A stretch of 64,000 nucleotides of DNA from Limosilactobacillus frumenti DSM 13145 (GTDB taxonomy: Bacteria; Bacillota; Bacilli; Lactobacillales; Lactobacillaceae): assembly GCF_001436045.1 (NCBI RefSeq), contig NZ_AZER01000008.1, positions 1-64,000 of the forward strand, in the 5' to 3' direction. Made by a program: the position numbers and the translations under genes. The notes beneath the pieces were generated by a model. The model was given only the letters and a program-made list of their open reading frames with translations, was not told the origin of the DNA and did no database searches. Shown piece after piece: positions 56,068-64,000 of the stretch. The first letter of the stretch is position 1; each line of letters starts with the position of its first letter.

Positions 56068-58923
56068 GTGGCCAATAATAAAATCATTATTCGTGGTGCC
56101 CGTGCCCATAATCTCAAGAATATTAATGTGACGATTCCTAAAAACAAATTGGTCGTCATCACTGGTTTATCTGGGTCCGGGAAGAGTTCGTTAGCCTTCG
56201 ATACCCTGTATGCTGAAGGTCAGCGACGCTACGTTGAAAGTCTGTCAGCATATGCCCGGCAATTTTTGGGTCAGATGGATAAGCCTGATGTTGATTCAAT
56301 TGAAGGACTATCACCGGCAATTTCCATTGATCAGAAAACAACTTCACACAACCCGCGATCAACTGTTGGGACGGTAACCGAAATTAACGACTTCCTGCGC
56401 CTCCTTTGGGCACGGGTTGGGACCCCCATTTGTCCCAATGACCATATTCCAATTAGTAGTCAAACGCCGGATCAAATGGTGGATCGCGTTTTGCAGCTCC
56501 CCGAACGGACTAAGTTACAAATACTGTCACCAATTGTCCGTGATAAGAAGGGAACACAAAAGAAAGTCTTTGAAAAGATTAAACGAGAGGGCTTTGTCCG
56601 GGTCCAAGTCGATGGTGAAACTTATGATCTGGATGAGGTTCCAGAATTAGATAAGAACAAGAAGCACCGTGTCAATGTGGTGGTTGACCGGATCATTGTC
56701 AAGGACGGAATTCGCTCGCGTCTTTTTGATTCCTTTGAAGCTGCCTTGCGCTTGAGTGATGGTTACGCAATTGCTGATGTGATTGGCGGCAAGCCGATTC
56801 CGTTTTCTGAACAATATGCTTGTCCAATTTGTGGGTTTACGGTCGGTGAATTAGAACCACGGTTATTCTCGTTCAACGCGCCAAATGGGGCCTGCCCCGA
56901 ATGTGAGGGGCTTGGTTCTAAGCTGGAGGTCGATATTGACCTGGTTGTTCCGGATCGGAAGAAGACTTTGCGTGAAGGCGCGCTCGTCCCATGGAACCCA
57001 ATTTCGTCACAATATTATCCTAAGATGCTTGAACAATTCTGTGAGTCAGCAGATATTAACATGGATACCCCATTTAATAAGTTATCGCGGAAGCAACAGA
57101 AGGTTATTCTTTATGGAAATGGCGACAAGCTGTTCCACTTTCACTATGAAAATGACTTTGGTGGTGTGCGGGATGTTGATGTGCCGTTTGAAGGGGTTAT
57201 TAATAACGTTAAACGGCGTTATAAAGAAACTAACTCTGACTTTACCAGGGAACAAATGCGTAAGTACATGACTGAATTACCTTGTCCGGTTTGTCATGGC
57301 TACCGGCTTAACCAACGCGCACTGGCAGTCAAAGTTGGCGACCGTAACATTGGTGAAGTATCCGACTTACCAATCAGCAAGGCGATTCCATTTTTCCAGT
57401 CTTTACAATTGTCAGATCAGAAAGAGAAAATTGCGCGGCCAATTCTAAAGGAAATCTTAGATCGCTTGACTTTTATGAAGAATGTCGGGGTGGAATATCT
57501 GACATTGAGTCGGTCTGCGCGCACGCTTTCTGGTGGTGAAGCACAGCGGATTCGGTTAGCTACCCAGATTGGTTCAAACTTAAGTGGTGTGATGTATGTC
57601 TTAGATGAACCATCAATTGGACTTCATCAGCGGGATAATGACCGTCTTATTTCTTCATTGAAAGCGATGCGGGACCTGGGCAATACGTTAATTGTGGTTG
57701 AGCATGACGAGGACACAATGCGTGCTGCGGATTACATTGTCGATATTGGTCCGGGTGCCGGTGAAAACGGTGGTCAGGTAATGGCCGCTGGAACGCCAAA
57801 GCAAATTATGCGGTCGCGGAAGTCGCTGACTGGTCAGTATCTTTCAGGCAAGAAAATGATTGAAGTGCCCGCCACCCGTCGTAAAGGAAATGGTAAGCAC
57901 ATTATCCTGAAGGGGGCTGCGGCAAATAATCTTAAGGACATTACCGTTGATTTTCCGTTAGGCAAGTTCATTTGTGTCACTGGTGTTTCGGGATCAGGTA
58001 AATCAACCCTGGTTAATCTGATTTTGAAACGCATTTTGGCGCAAAAGCTGAATCATAATTCAGCTAAACCAGGTAAGTATAAGTCGATTAGCGGGGTTCA
58101 AAATATCGAAAAGATCATTAATATTGATCAGTCGCCGATTGGCCGTACACCGCGGAGTAACCCCGCCACGTATACTGGCGTCTTTGATGACATTCGTGAG
58201 CTTTTTGCAAAGACCAATCAAGCTAAAATGCGTGGTTATAGTAAGGGCCGCTTTAGTTTCAATGTTAAGGGCGGTCGCTGTGAAGCTTGTCATGGTGACG
58301 GTATTATTAAAATTGAAATGAACTTTCTGCCAGATGTCTATGTTCCCTGTGAGGTTTGCCATGGTGCACGGTATAATTCGGAAACTTTGGAAGTTGAATA
58401 TAAGGGCAAGAACATTGCGCAGGTACTTAATATGACCGTATCCGAGGCATTGAATTTCTTTTCCGCTATTCCAAAGATTCGTCGGAAGTTACAAACCATT
58501 GAAGATGTCGGCTTAGGCTATGTTCATCTCGGACAGCCGGCGACGACTTTATCTGGTGGTGAAGCACAACGGATGAAACTGGCTGCAGAATTGCACCGTC
58601 AGTCGCATGGGAAGAGCTTCTATATTCTTGATGAGCCGACGACAGGATTGCATATGGATGATATTAAACGCCTGTTAGCGGTACTTCAACGGTTAGTTGA
58701 TGCCGGCAACACGGTGCTTGTCATTGAACATGACCTTGATGTTGTCAAATCAGCAGATTGGTTAATTGACCTTGGCCCTGAAGGGGGCGAAGCTGGTGGT
58801 TATGTTGTTGCAACCGGGACACCAGAAGAAGTAGCTCAAGTTAAGGAAAGTTACACTGGTCAATACCTGAAGAAAATGTTGGCTCGTGACCGGGAGTTAC
58901 AACAAAAACATCAAAAGAAATGA
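56068..58923 (+). CDS. uvrA: excinuclease ABC subunit A
   Basis: UvrA is the damage-recognition ATPase. The 951 residues include two ABC modules with Walker [13 protein letters not shown] near 33 and [12 protein letters not shown] near 640, signatures LSGGEAQR twice, and zinc fingers (CPIC...CPEC near 252-280 and CEAC...CEVC near 737-766). GTG 56068 has AAGGAGG seven bases in front; the ATG at 56062 lies one base from that site and is unlikely to be used. The uvrB-uvrA order is standard. Confidence 0.96.
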   Translation: MANNKIIIRGARAHNLKNINVTIPKNKLVVITGLSGSGKSSLAFDTLYAEGQRRYVESLSAYARQFLGQMDKPDVDSIEGLSPAISIDQKTTSHNPRSTVGTVTEINDFLRLLWARVGTPICPNDHIPISSQTPDQMVDRVLQLPERTKLQILSPIVRDKKGTQKKVFEKIKREGFVRVQVDGETYDLDEVPELDKNKKHRVNVVVDRIIVKDGIRSRLFDSFEAALRLSDGYAIADVIGGKPIPFSEQYACPICGFTVGELEPRLFSFNAPNGACPECEGLGSKLEVDIDLVVPDRKKTLREGALVPWNPISSQYYPKMLEQFCESADINMDTPFNKLSRKQQKVILYGNGDKLFHFHYENDFGGVRDVDVPFEGVINNVKRRYKETNSDFTREQMRKYMTELPCPVCHGYRLNQRALAVKVGDRNIGEVSDLPISKAIPFFQSLQLSDQKEKIARPILKEILDRLTFMKNVGVEYLTLSRSARTLSGGEAQRIRLATQIGSNLSGVMYVLDEPSIGLHQRDNDRLISSLKAMRDLGNTLIVVEHDEDTMRAADYIVDIGPGAGENGGQVMAAGTPKQIMRSRKSLTGQYLSGKKMIEVPATRRKGNGKHIILKGAAANNLKDITVDFPLGKFICVTGVSGSGKSTLVNLILKRILAQKLNHNSAKPGKYKSISGVQNIEKIINIDQSPIGRTPRSNPATYTGVFDDIRELFAKTNQAKMRGYSKGRFSFNVKGGRCEACHGDGIIKIEMNFLPDVYVPCEVCHGARYNSETLEVEYKGKNIAQVLNMTVSEALNFFSAIPKIRRKLQTIEDVGLGYVHLGQPATTLSGGEAQRMKLAAELHRQSHGKSFYILDEPTTGLHMDDIKRLLAVLQRLVDAGNTVLVIEHDLDVVKSADWLIDLGPEGGEAGGYVVATGTPEEVAQVKESYTGQYLKKMLARDRELQQKHQKK

Positions 58924-58927
58924 GCAG

Positions 58928-58977
58928 AAAACCGGAGTGATGGTTTTTTCAAATATGGCCAGCTCCGGTTTTGTTTC
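58928..58977 (+). terminator. uvrBA terminator
   Basis: AAAACCGGAG pairs with CTCCGGTTTT, followed by GTTTC. Confidence 0.8.
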
Positions 58978-58984
58978 ATATCAA

Positions 58985-59013
58985 AAGACACACCCGGCAT
59001 GATGTGCTACAAT
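58985..59013 (+). promoter_or_regulatory. rapZ-yvcK-whiA promoter
   Basis: AAGACA (58985-58990) and TACAAT (59008-59013) are 17 bases apart; the -10 is extended by TG (TGTGCTACAAT), as at galE. Confidence 0.6.
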
Positions 59014-59046
59014 GGACAAGTATTTAAAAATGAAGAGGGGAAAAGA

Positions 59047-59916
59047 ATGGCCCAAAAAATGGAAGTTGTAATCATTACGGGGATGAGCGGTGCCGGAAAA
59101 ACAGTTGCTGTTCATAGCTTCGAAGATCTTGGTTACTTTGTGTTTGATAATATGTTGCCGAATCTTGCAGAACGGTTTGTGGATGTTATGTTGGACTCCG
59201 CTGAATTCGATAAAATTGCAATGGTAATGGATTCACGAGCACGAAGTTTCTATGATGAAGTGCTGCCTACCATTGATAAACTGCAGTCCCGCGACGATAT
59301 TACCGTTCGTGTCTTATTCTTAGATGCAAGTGATGAAAAATTAATTTCACGGTATAAGGAAACACGGCGGTCGCACCCATTAGCGCCACATGGCCGATTA
59401 CTGGATGGGGTCACGCTTGAACGGAAACTGCTTAGTAATCTGAAGAGCGAGGCCGATGTTAATATCGATACAACGACATTAACCCCCCGCAACTTAAAAC
59501 TGCGGATTAATAAAATATTTGGTCACGGTGAAGGTAGTAACTTCTACGTCGAAGTAATGTCATTTGGCTTTAAATATGGTTTGCCATTGGATGCGGATAT
59601 CGTGATGGATGTGCGTTTTTTGCCTAATCCATTCTATGTGCCGGAACTCAAGCATCAGACTGGTAATGACCAAGCAGTGCAAGACTATGTTATGAACAGC
59701 CCGTTGGCTCAGAAATTCTACAGCCATTTTAAGTCGCTCTTGGAAACCTCTTTACCTGGTTACATTAAAGAGGGTAAAAGCAGCTTAACGATTGCTGTCG
59801 GTTGTACCGGTGGTCAGCATCGTTCTGTCACGATTGCTAATAAGGTTGCTCAAGATTTAAAGATGGATGGTTATACGGTTAATGTTCATCATCGTGATGT
59901 TGAAAAAGCACAATAA
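59047..59916 (+). CDS. rapZ: RapZ/YvcJ nucleotide-binding protein
   Basis: A 289-residue P-loop protein. E. coli RapZ controls a small RNA pathway for cell-wall amino sugar supply; Bacillus YvcJ binds GTP and affects competence, so the role here is uncertain. Walker A is GMSGAGKTVA near residue 12, followed by FVFDNMLPNL; the C-terminal domain has GCTGGQHRSV near 258. ATG 59047 has GAGGGG in front; the frame upstream to 58999 crosses the promoter -10 and is not coding. It heads the conserved rapZ-yvcK-whiA operon. Confidence 0.93.
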   Translation: MAQKMEVVIITGMSGAGKTVAVHSFEDLGYFVFDNMLPNLAERFVDVMLDSAEFDKIAMVMDSRARSFYDEVLPTIDKLQSRDDITVRVLFLDASDEKLISRYKETRRSHPLAPHGRLLDGVTLERKLLSNLKSEADVNIDTTTLTPRNLKLRINKIFGHGEGSNFYVEVMSFGFKYGLPLDADIVMDVRFLPNPFYVPELKHQTGNDQAVQDYVMNSPLAQKFYSHFKSLLETSLPGYIKEGKSSLTIAVGCTGGQHRSVTIANKVAQDLKMDGYTVNVHHRDVEKAQ

Positions 59917-59931
59917 ATAAGGAGGAATAAG

Positions 59932-60918
59932 ATGTTTCGAAAGCCAAAGATAGTCGTCATTGGTGGCGGAACTGGTCTTCCTGTCATTTTGCGCGGCTTA
60001 CGAGACCAAAATGCAGACGTTACGGCAGTAGTTACTGTCGCTGATGATGGTGGTTCGTCAGGAATTTTGCGGAATTATATTAACGTAGTTCCTCCTGGTG
60101 ATATCCGCAATGTCCTGGTTGCATTGTCTGAATTGCCAGACCTTTACCTGGATATTTTTCAGTATCGTTTCAAGACTAGTGATCAGTTCTTGGCCGGCCA
60201 CGCCATTGGTAACCTTATCATCTCAGCCTTGTCTGAAATGAAGGGTGGAATTTTCGATGCCGTTCAAGAATTGGCAGAAATGATGCAAATTCGCGGCCAT
60301 GTTTTCCCAGTTGCTAATGAACCATTAACACTTAATGCTGAGTTTATGGACGGCAGCCGGTTGAGTGGTGAATCAGAGATCACCAAGGCTCACAAGCAAA
60401 TTAAGCGCGTGTGGGTTACCCCATCGAATGACGAAGATGGCCACGAAGCTAAACCAGTACCAGAAGTATTGGAAGCAATCAAGAATGCTGACCAGATTGT
60501 ATTAGGTCCTGGTAGCTTGTTTACTAGTATTTTGCCTAACCTAATGATTCATGATGTTGCAAAGGCGGTTTGTGAAAGCAAGGCCGAAGTCATTTATATT
60601 TGTAACATTATGACGCAGAAGGGTGAAACTGATAATTTTACTGATGCGGACCATGTGCGGGTGTTAAATCAACACATTGGCCACCATTTCATCGATACCG
60701 TTCTGGTCAATATTCAACCGGTACCGGATAACTACATTGATTTTCAGGAATGGAATGAAATTTCCCAACCGGTCGGTCACGATTTTCAAGGGCTTCGTGC
60801 TCAGGGGTGTCGTGTTATTTCATCTAATTTCTTGCGTTTACGAGATAATGGTGCTTTTCACGATCGCGAGTTGGTTGTGTCGGAGTTAATGAACCGTTTG
60901 CACCAAGTTCACGACTAA
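59932..60918 (+). CDS. yvcK: YvcK, CofD-like gluconeogenesis factor
   Basis: A 328-residue protein with a CofD-like nucleotide-sugar-binding fold. In Bacillus YvcK is needed for growth on gluconeogenic carbon sources and proper cell shape, and binds UDP-sugars. The N-terminal motif [16 protein letters not shown] near 11, ADDGGSSG near 40 and GNLIISAL near 97 are typical. AAGGAGG precedes the ATG. It lies between rapZ and whiA. Confidence 0.94.
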   Translation: MFRKPKIVVIGGGTGLPVILRGLRDQNADVTAVVTVADDGGSSGILRNYINVVPPGDIRNVLVALSELPDLYLDIFQYRFKTSDQFLAGHAIGNLIISALSEMKGGIFDAVQELAEMMQIRGHVFPVANEPLTLNAEFMDGSRLSGESEITKAHKQIKRVWVTPSNDEDGHEAKPVPEVLEAIKNADQIVLGPGSLFTSILPNLMIHDVAKAVCESKAEVIYICNIMTQKGETDNFTDADHVRVLNQHIGHHFIDTVLVNIQPVPDNYIDFQEWNEISQPVGHDFQGLRAQGCRVISSNFLRLRDNGAFHDRELVVSELMNRLHQVHD

Positions 60919-60930
60919 GGAGGTCTTCCC

Positions 60931-61869
60931 ATGTCATACGCCAGTGAAGTTAAAAAAGAATTGACGGGAATTAAAGTTCACCGTGATAATGCGAAAGCAG
61001 AGTTAATGGCACTGATTCGCATGAATGGGAGCCTCGGTTTAGCAAACCATTCTCTGCTACTAAATATTCAGACAGAAAATCCGGCGATTGCGCGGCGAAT
61101 TTATTCGCTGCTCAAGGAGTTTTACCACGTTGAGAGTGAAATCGTCGTTCGTCGGAAAATGAAGCTTAAAAAGAATAATCAATATATTGTTCGTTTACGA
61201 TACTCGGCACAACGAGTACTGGATGATTTAGGTATTCTTCAAGGCTTACAGATTAAGGAACGGGTTCCAATGACCCTGCTGAAGAATGAATGGATGGTCC
61301 GTTCTTATTTGCGGGGCGCATTCTTAGCTGGGGGGTCCGTTAATAACCCGGAGACGTCGCGTTATCATCTCGAAATATATTCTTTATATGAAGAGCATAA
61401 TGAAATGATTGCACAGATGATGAACAAGTTTGGTCTTAATGCTCAAACGACGTCCCGGCGTAGTGGTTACATTGTGTACTTAAAAGAGGCAGAGAAGATT
61501 GCTAACTTTATGTCACTCATTGGTGCAACCAATTCCATGCTCCAGTTTGAGAATATCCGGATTGTGCGAGACATGCGTAATTCCGTCAATCGCCTGGTGA
61601 ATTGTGAAAATGCCAATATGAATAAGATTGCCTCAGCATCGACTCGTCAAATTGAAAACATTAAATTAATTGAAGACCGGGTTGGCTTAGCCAGCTTGCC
61701 GAATAAATTGCGAGAAATCGCTGAAACGCGTTTAGCCCATCAAGAGGTGAGCTTAAAGGAGTTAGGTACATTGGTACCAGGTGGCCCGATTTCCAAGTCT
61801 GGCGTTAACCATCGTCTGCGTAAGTTAAATGCTTATGCTGATGAGCTTCGATCAAAGATGACAGAATAA
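60931..61869 (+). CDS. whiA: WhiA, DNA-binding protein
   Basis: WhiA is a conserved DNA-binding protein with an N-terminal domain related to LAGLIDADG homing endonucleases (here [15 protein letters not shown] near 125, lacking nuclease residues) and a C-terminal helix-turn-helix ([23 protein letters not shown] near 275). In Bacillus it affects division and chromosome segregation. The length of 312 residues is normal. AAGGAGG lies before the ATG. Confidence 0.94.
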   Translation: MSYASEVKKELTGIKVHRDNAKAELMALIRMNGSLGLANHSLLLNIQTENPAIARRIYSLLKEFYHVESEIVVRRKMKLKKNNQYIVRLRYSAQRVLDDLGILQGLQIKERVPMTLLKNEWMVRSYLRGAFLAGGSVNNPETSRYHLEIYSLYEEHNEMIAQMMNKFGLNAQTTSRRSGYIVYLKEAEKIANFMSLIGATNSMLQFENIRIVRDMRNSVNRLVNCENANMNKIASASTRQIENIKLIEDRVGLASLPNKLREIAETRLAHQEVSLKELGTLVPGGPISKSGVNHRLRKLNAYADELRSKMTE

Positions 61870-61872
61870 AAA

Positions 61873-61915
61873 AGATCCCCATGCATTCATAATTGAATAC
61901 ATGGGGATTTAATTT
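61873..61915. terminator. bidirectional terminator between whiA and clpP
   Basis: ATCCCCATG-ATTCA pairs with TGAAT-CATGGGGAT around a short loop, with A and T tracts on both sides. Confidence 0.88.
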
Positions 61916-61923
61916 AATCTTGG

Positions 61924-62517
61924 TTATTTAAGCTTGGAATTATTTTCCATCACACCGTCGAGCAGACCATAATCAACCGCTTCTTGAGCAGTGAAGTAGT
62001 GGTCACGTTCGGTGTCCGCTTGAATCTTCTCAATCGGTTGTCCTGAGTTCTTAGCAAGAATACCGTTTAGCATCTTCCGTGTCTTCAGGATTTCGGTAGC
62101 GGCAATTTCAATTTCTGTTTGTTGACCTTGAGCGCCACCAGATGGTTGGTGAATTAACACTTGTGAGTGTGGTAATCCAAACCGTTTGCCCTTAGTACCA
62201 GATGATACCAAGACACTCGCCATGGATGCAGCCATCCCGATAACGATGGTTTGAACATCAGACTTAATAAAGTTCATGGTGTCATAGATTGCCATCCCAG
62301 AGGTAACAACACCACCAGGTGAATTAATGTATAAGTAAATGTCTTTAGTTGAATCTTGTGCATCTAAGAATAATAGTTGCGCAACGATTGAGTTTGCCAT
62401 ATCGTCTTCGATTGGACCGGATAACATAATGATACGATCCTTCAGAAGCCGTGAGTAAATGTCATAAGCACGCTCACCACGTGATGACTGCTCAATGACA
62501 GTCGGAACTAAATTCAT
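61924..62517 (-). CDS. clpP: ATP-dependent Clp protease proteolytic subunit
   Basis: ClpP forms the barrel-shaped protease that works with Clp ATPases. The 197-residue serine protease has the catalytic serine in [11 protein letters not shown] near 98 and the histidine in [11 protein letters not shown] near 123, with the aspartate near 172. The start is ATG 62517, with AAGGAGG in front; the frame is open to 62544 across that site. Both a CtsR box overlapping the -35 and a CIRCE-like operator after the -10 control it. Confidence 0.97.
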   Translation of the reverse strand: MNLVPTVIEQSSRGERAYDIYSRLLKDRIIMLSGPIEDDMANSIVAQLLFLDAQDSTKDIYLYINSPGGVVTSGMAIYDTMNFIKSDVQTIVIGMAASMASVLVSSGTKGKRFGLPHSQVLIHQPSGGAQGQQTEIEIAATEILKTRKMLNGILAKNSGQPIEKIQADTERDHYFTAQEAVDYGLLDGVMENNSKLK

Positions 62518-62537
62518 AGTTTTTAGCCTCCTTGTTA

Positions 62538-62564
62538 TTAGCACTTGTTAACATTGATTGCTAA
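62538..62564 (-). promoter_or_regulatory. CIRCE-like HrcA operator of clpP
   Basis: On the plus strand TTAGCACTT-N9-GATTGCTAA matches the CIRCE consensus with one mismatch in each arm. It lies between the clpP -10 and the ribosome binding site. Confidence 0.75.
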
Positions 62565-62575
62565 CGTATGTGAAT

Positions 62576-62605
62576 ACTATACTCGATTGGTCAAAAAAGG
62601 TCAAA
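62576..62605 (-). promoter_or_regulatory. clpP promoter with overlapping CtsR box
   Basis: On the minus strand TTGACC (62599-62604) and TATAGT (62576-62581) are 17 bases apart. The plus strand reads GGTCAAA-AAA-GGTCAAA (62589-62605), a perfect CtsR operator covering the -35. Confidence 0.88.
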
Positions 62606-62621
62606 TATTTTGTATAGAGAA

Positions 62622-62663
62622 ATTAAAAGCCCAGCATGGTTTCAATAGTAGTAACCATGCTGG
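62622..62663 (-). terminator. terminator of the 36-codon small gene
   Basis: CCAGCATGGTT pairs perfectly with AACCATGCTGG; the minus strand continues GCTTTTAATTT. Confidence 0.85.
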
Positions 62664-62680
62664 ACATTACGCAGAACGAT

Positions 62681-62791
62681 TTAGTTGTTTAATCCTTGAC
62701 TGATTAAAGCTAATTCAGTTGCAGCGCTCTCCTTATCTAACTCATTCCAGTTAGTAGCGTAAATCTTAGCAAATGCATCTTTAATTGACAT
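62681..62791 (-). CDS. unrecognised 36-residue small protein
   Basis: A short open frame encodes a 36-residue acidic, probably helical peptide starting MSIKDAFAKIYATNW. It has a ribosome binding site (AGAGG, nine bases before the ATG), a promoter on the minus strand (TTGAAA 62889-62894 and TACTAT 62866-62871, 17 bases apart) and a strong terminator 18 bases after its stop. There is no signal peptide or membrane segment, and a single tryptophan. I do not recognise it. A small hairpin (AGTTGT/ACAACT, 62812-62836) lies in its leader. The complete transcription unit is the main support for it being a gene. Confidence 0.65.
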   Translation of the reverse strand: MSIKDAFAKIYATNWNELDKESAATELALISQGLNN

Positions 62792-62964
62792 AGTAAAAAC
62801 CTCTTATTTCTAAGTTGTTAGTAAAAAAACAACTAATTTATTTGTTGATTTAAGTTAACGGTTATATAGTAACTCCCATTGGTATGATTTTCAATGCTTT
62901 TTACTACGGCATTTTTATAAGAAACATTTAAATTGGTCTAGTTCAAACTTAAGGATGTAAAATG

Positions 62965-62989
62965 AGTAAACTAGTAAATTTTTAGTAAA
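62965..62989 (+). repeat. three AGTAAA direct repeats
   Basis: AGTAAA lies at 62965, 62973 and 62984; the last two are (T)AGTAAA(T/A) 11 bases apart, as at the pgm promoter. The cluster lies between the promoters of the two divergent small genes. Confidence 0.5.
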
Positions 62990-63014
62990 AAATAAAGTCT
63001 CAGTTAGAGGGTAC

Positions 63015-63043
63015 TTGCTTTTTAAACCTGTGACCGGTATAAT
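63015..63043 (+). promoter_or_regulatory. strong promoter of the 43-codon small gene
   Basis: TTGCTT (63015-63020) and a perfect TATAAT (63038-63043) are 17 bases apart. Confidence 0.75.
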
Positions 63044-63089
63044 TGGACCGTTAATGAATTTACGTTAAATATTAAGGAGGCATGTACCA

Positions 63090-63221
63090 ATGCGTAAAGC
63101 ACACCCATACGGCGTTCAAGGTCGTCGTCCAGTCGCTCCTAAGTACAAGCGGGCACTTAAAGAAAAGAAGATTGAAGCTATTCGTAAGTGGGCTAAGGAA
63201 AAGCCAGCTGATGAAAAGTAA
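63090..63221 (+). CDS. unrecognised 43-residue basic protein
   Basis: A 43-codon frame starting MRKAHPYGVQGRRPVAPKYK encodes a strongly basic protein, with eight or more Lys in the second half (KRALKEKKIEAIRKWAKEK) likely to form a helix. AAGGAGG is nine bases before the ATG, a consensus promoter lies 50 bases upstream and a strong terminator seven bases after the stop. Codons are those of highly expressed genes. The composition suggests contact with RNA or ribosomes, but I know of no family and this is inference only. A longer overlapping frame from 63082 is not coding. Confidence 0.75.
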   Translation: MRKAHPYGVQGRRPVAPKYKRALKEKKIEAIRKWAKEKPADEK

Positions 63222-63227
63222 ATTGAA

Positions 63228-63261
63228 AAGGAACCATGCGTTTGCGCATGGTTCCTTTTTT
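63228..63261 (+). terminator. terminator of the 43-codon small gene
   Basis: AAGGAACCATGCG pairs perfectly with CGCATGGTTCCTT around TTTG, followed by TTTT. Confidence 0.93.
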
Positions 63262-63322
63262 AGTAGTTTACAAATGATTTAAAAAAGAAAGAGCCATCGT
63301 ATGAAACGACGGCAATAAAAAA

Positions 63323-63394
63323 TGCGCCCCCCGGGAGTCGAACCCGGATCTCGAGAACCGGAATCTCACGTGCGATCCATTACACTAAGGGCGC
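63323..63394 (-). tRNA. tRNA-Arg, anticodon CCG
   Basis: On the minus strand the acceptor stem GCGCCCT pairs with GGGGCGC, the anticodon loop TTCCGGT gives CCG (reads CGG), and the T-loop is TTCGACT within CCGGG/CCCGG. The discriminator is A and CCA is not encoded. Confidence 0.95.
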
Positions 63395-63460
63395 ATCAAC
63401 AATTATTATAATATCGTATGTCCCTTCAGAATGCAAGAGGCTAAAGTTAATTAATCACAA

Positions 63461-63535
63461 TGATAACGTTTTCACAAGAAAATATGATTTTTTTAAGGCG
63501 ATTGAATAGACAATTTGCGGAAAGATGAGTATGAT
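63461..63535 (+). promoter_or_regulatory. gap promoter with upstream cre site
   Basis: TGATAACGTTTTCA (63461-63474) matches cre with one mismatch. The promoter has TAGACA (63507-63512) and TATGAT (63530-63535) 17 bases apart. With cre about 33 bases upstream of the -35, CcpA would be expected to activate. The 120-base leader contains an imperfect inverted repeat (TCACATT ... AATGTGA, about 63570-63610). Confidence 0.6.
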
Positions 63536-63660
63536 AAAGAGCGTAAGGTTTGTATTTGATTACTAGGTCACATTATTTAACAACTTATAGTTCACTAAGT
63601 AAATGTGATTAAGTAAGCAAGTACGCTAATTATGTTTTTCCTAAAGGAGGAAATTGCAGT

Positions 63661-64000
63661 ATGACTGTAAAGATTGGTATTAATGGTTTCGGCCGTATTG
63701 GTCGTTTAGCATTCCGTCGTATTCACGAACTCAACACTGATGACATCGAAGTTGTTGCTATCAACGACTTGACTTCACCAGAAATGTTGGCTTACTTACT
63801 GAAGTACGATTCTACTCAAGGTCGTTTTAACGGTGAAGTTTCCGCAACCGACAATGGTATCGTAGTTGATGGTAAGGAATACCCTGTATACGCAGAACGT
63901 GACGCTCGTAACATTCCTTGGGTAAAGAACGACGGTGTTGACTTTGTCCTTGAATGTACTGGTTTCTACACTTCTGCAGAAAAGTCACAAGCTCACTTGG
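63661..64000 (+). CDS. gap: glyceraldehyde-3-phosphate dehydrogenase, 5' part only
   Basis: The window ends inside this gene; 113 codons are visible. GapA oxidizes glyceraldehyde-3-phosphate with NAD+ and phosphate. The NAD-binding start [16 protein letters not shown] and the later [13 protein letters not shown] are typical of the class I enzyme; the catalytic cysteine lies beyond the window. AAAGGAGG precedes the ATG. Codon use is that of a very highly expressed gene. No cggR regulator gene precedes it, unlike in many Firmicutes. Confidence 0.95.
   Translation, partial: MTVKIGINGFGRIGRLAFRRIHELNTDDIEVVAINDLTSPEMLAYLLKYDSTQGRFNGEVSATDNGIVVDGKEYPVYAERDARNIPWVKNDGVDFVLECTGFYTSAEKSQAHL

Overview
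The window is a stretch of chromosome from a low-to-mid GC Gram-positive bacterium of the family Lactobacillaceae, most likely a heterofermenter close to Limosilactobacillus. That placement is inferred from protein relationships and gene order; no 16S rRNA gene is present. Supporting signs are a CcpA/HprK type carbon control system, CtsR and HrcA heat-shock sites, a proline T-box, DarA and KimA of the cyclic-di-AMP/potassium network, the ppx-ppk-ppx polyphosphate cassette and the dnaX-recR-tmk-holB gene order. Almost all of the window is housekeeping DNA. I see no prophage, CRISPR array or complete insertion sequence.

Layout. 1-1.6 kb: a tRNA-Ala gene and a membrane protein gene (DUF5692 type) broken by an early in-frame TGA. 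1.6-8.3 kb, minus strand: adhE and the nrdHEF ribonucleotide reductase operon with tandem NrdR boxes. 8.4-16.3 kb: tadA, the SRP RNA, then a ten-gene run dnaX-ybaB-recR-yaaL-tmk-darA-holB-yabA-rsmI-thioesterase. 16.3-24.6 kb: polyphosphate cassette, galE, and the tRNA t6A genes tsaB-rimI-tsaD. 24.6-28.9 kb, minus strand: T-box-controlled proBA, in which proA carries a nonsense codon, and an ABC-F ATPase. 29-36 kb: rex, groESL, and two APC-superfamily transporters including KimA. 36-43.2 kb: yigZ, comFA-comFC, hpf, secA and prfB with its programmed frameshift. 43.2-50.8 kb: an envelope and sugar-nucleotide block (PspC, YvlD, hprK, lgt, gpsA, galU, trxB, pgm). 50.8-62.5 kb: a very large LtaS-like enzyme, uvrBA, rapZ-yvcK-whiA and clpP. 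62.5-64 kb: two unrecognised small genes, tRNA-Arg and the 5' part of gap.

How it fits together. Replication and repair (dnaX, holB, recR, yabA, uvrBA, tmk, nrdHEF) dominate the first half. Sugar-nucleotide and envelope supply (galE, galU, pgm, gpsA, lgt, LtaS-like) recurs through the window. The most informative signals are regulatory: matching CtsR plus CIRCE control at both groESL and clpP, two NrdR boxes about three helical turns apart at nrdHEF, phased TTTACTAAA-type repeats at galE and pgm, Rex-like palindromes before rex, and cre sites at adhE, gap and the DUF5692 gene. Two otherwise well-preserved genes carry in-frame TGA codons, and two compact small genes next to clpP and gap have their own promoters and terminators but no family I recognise.
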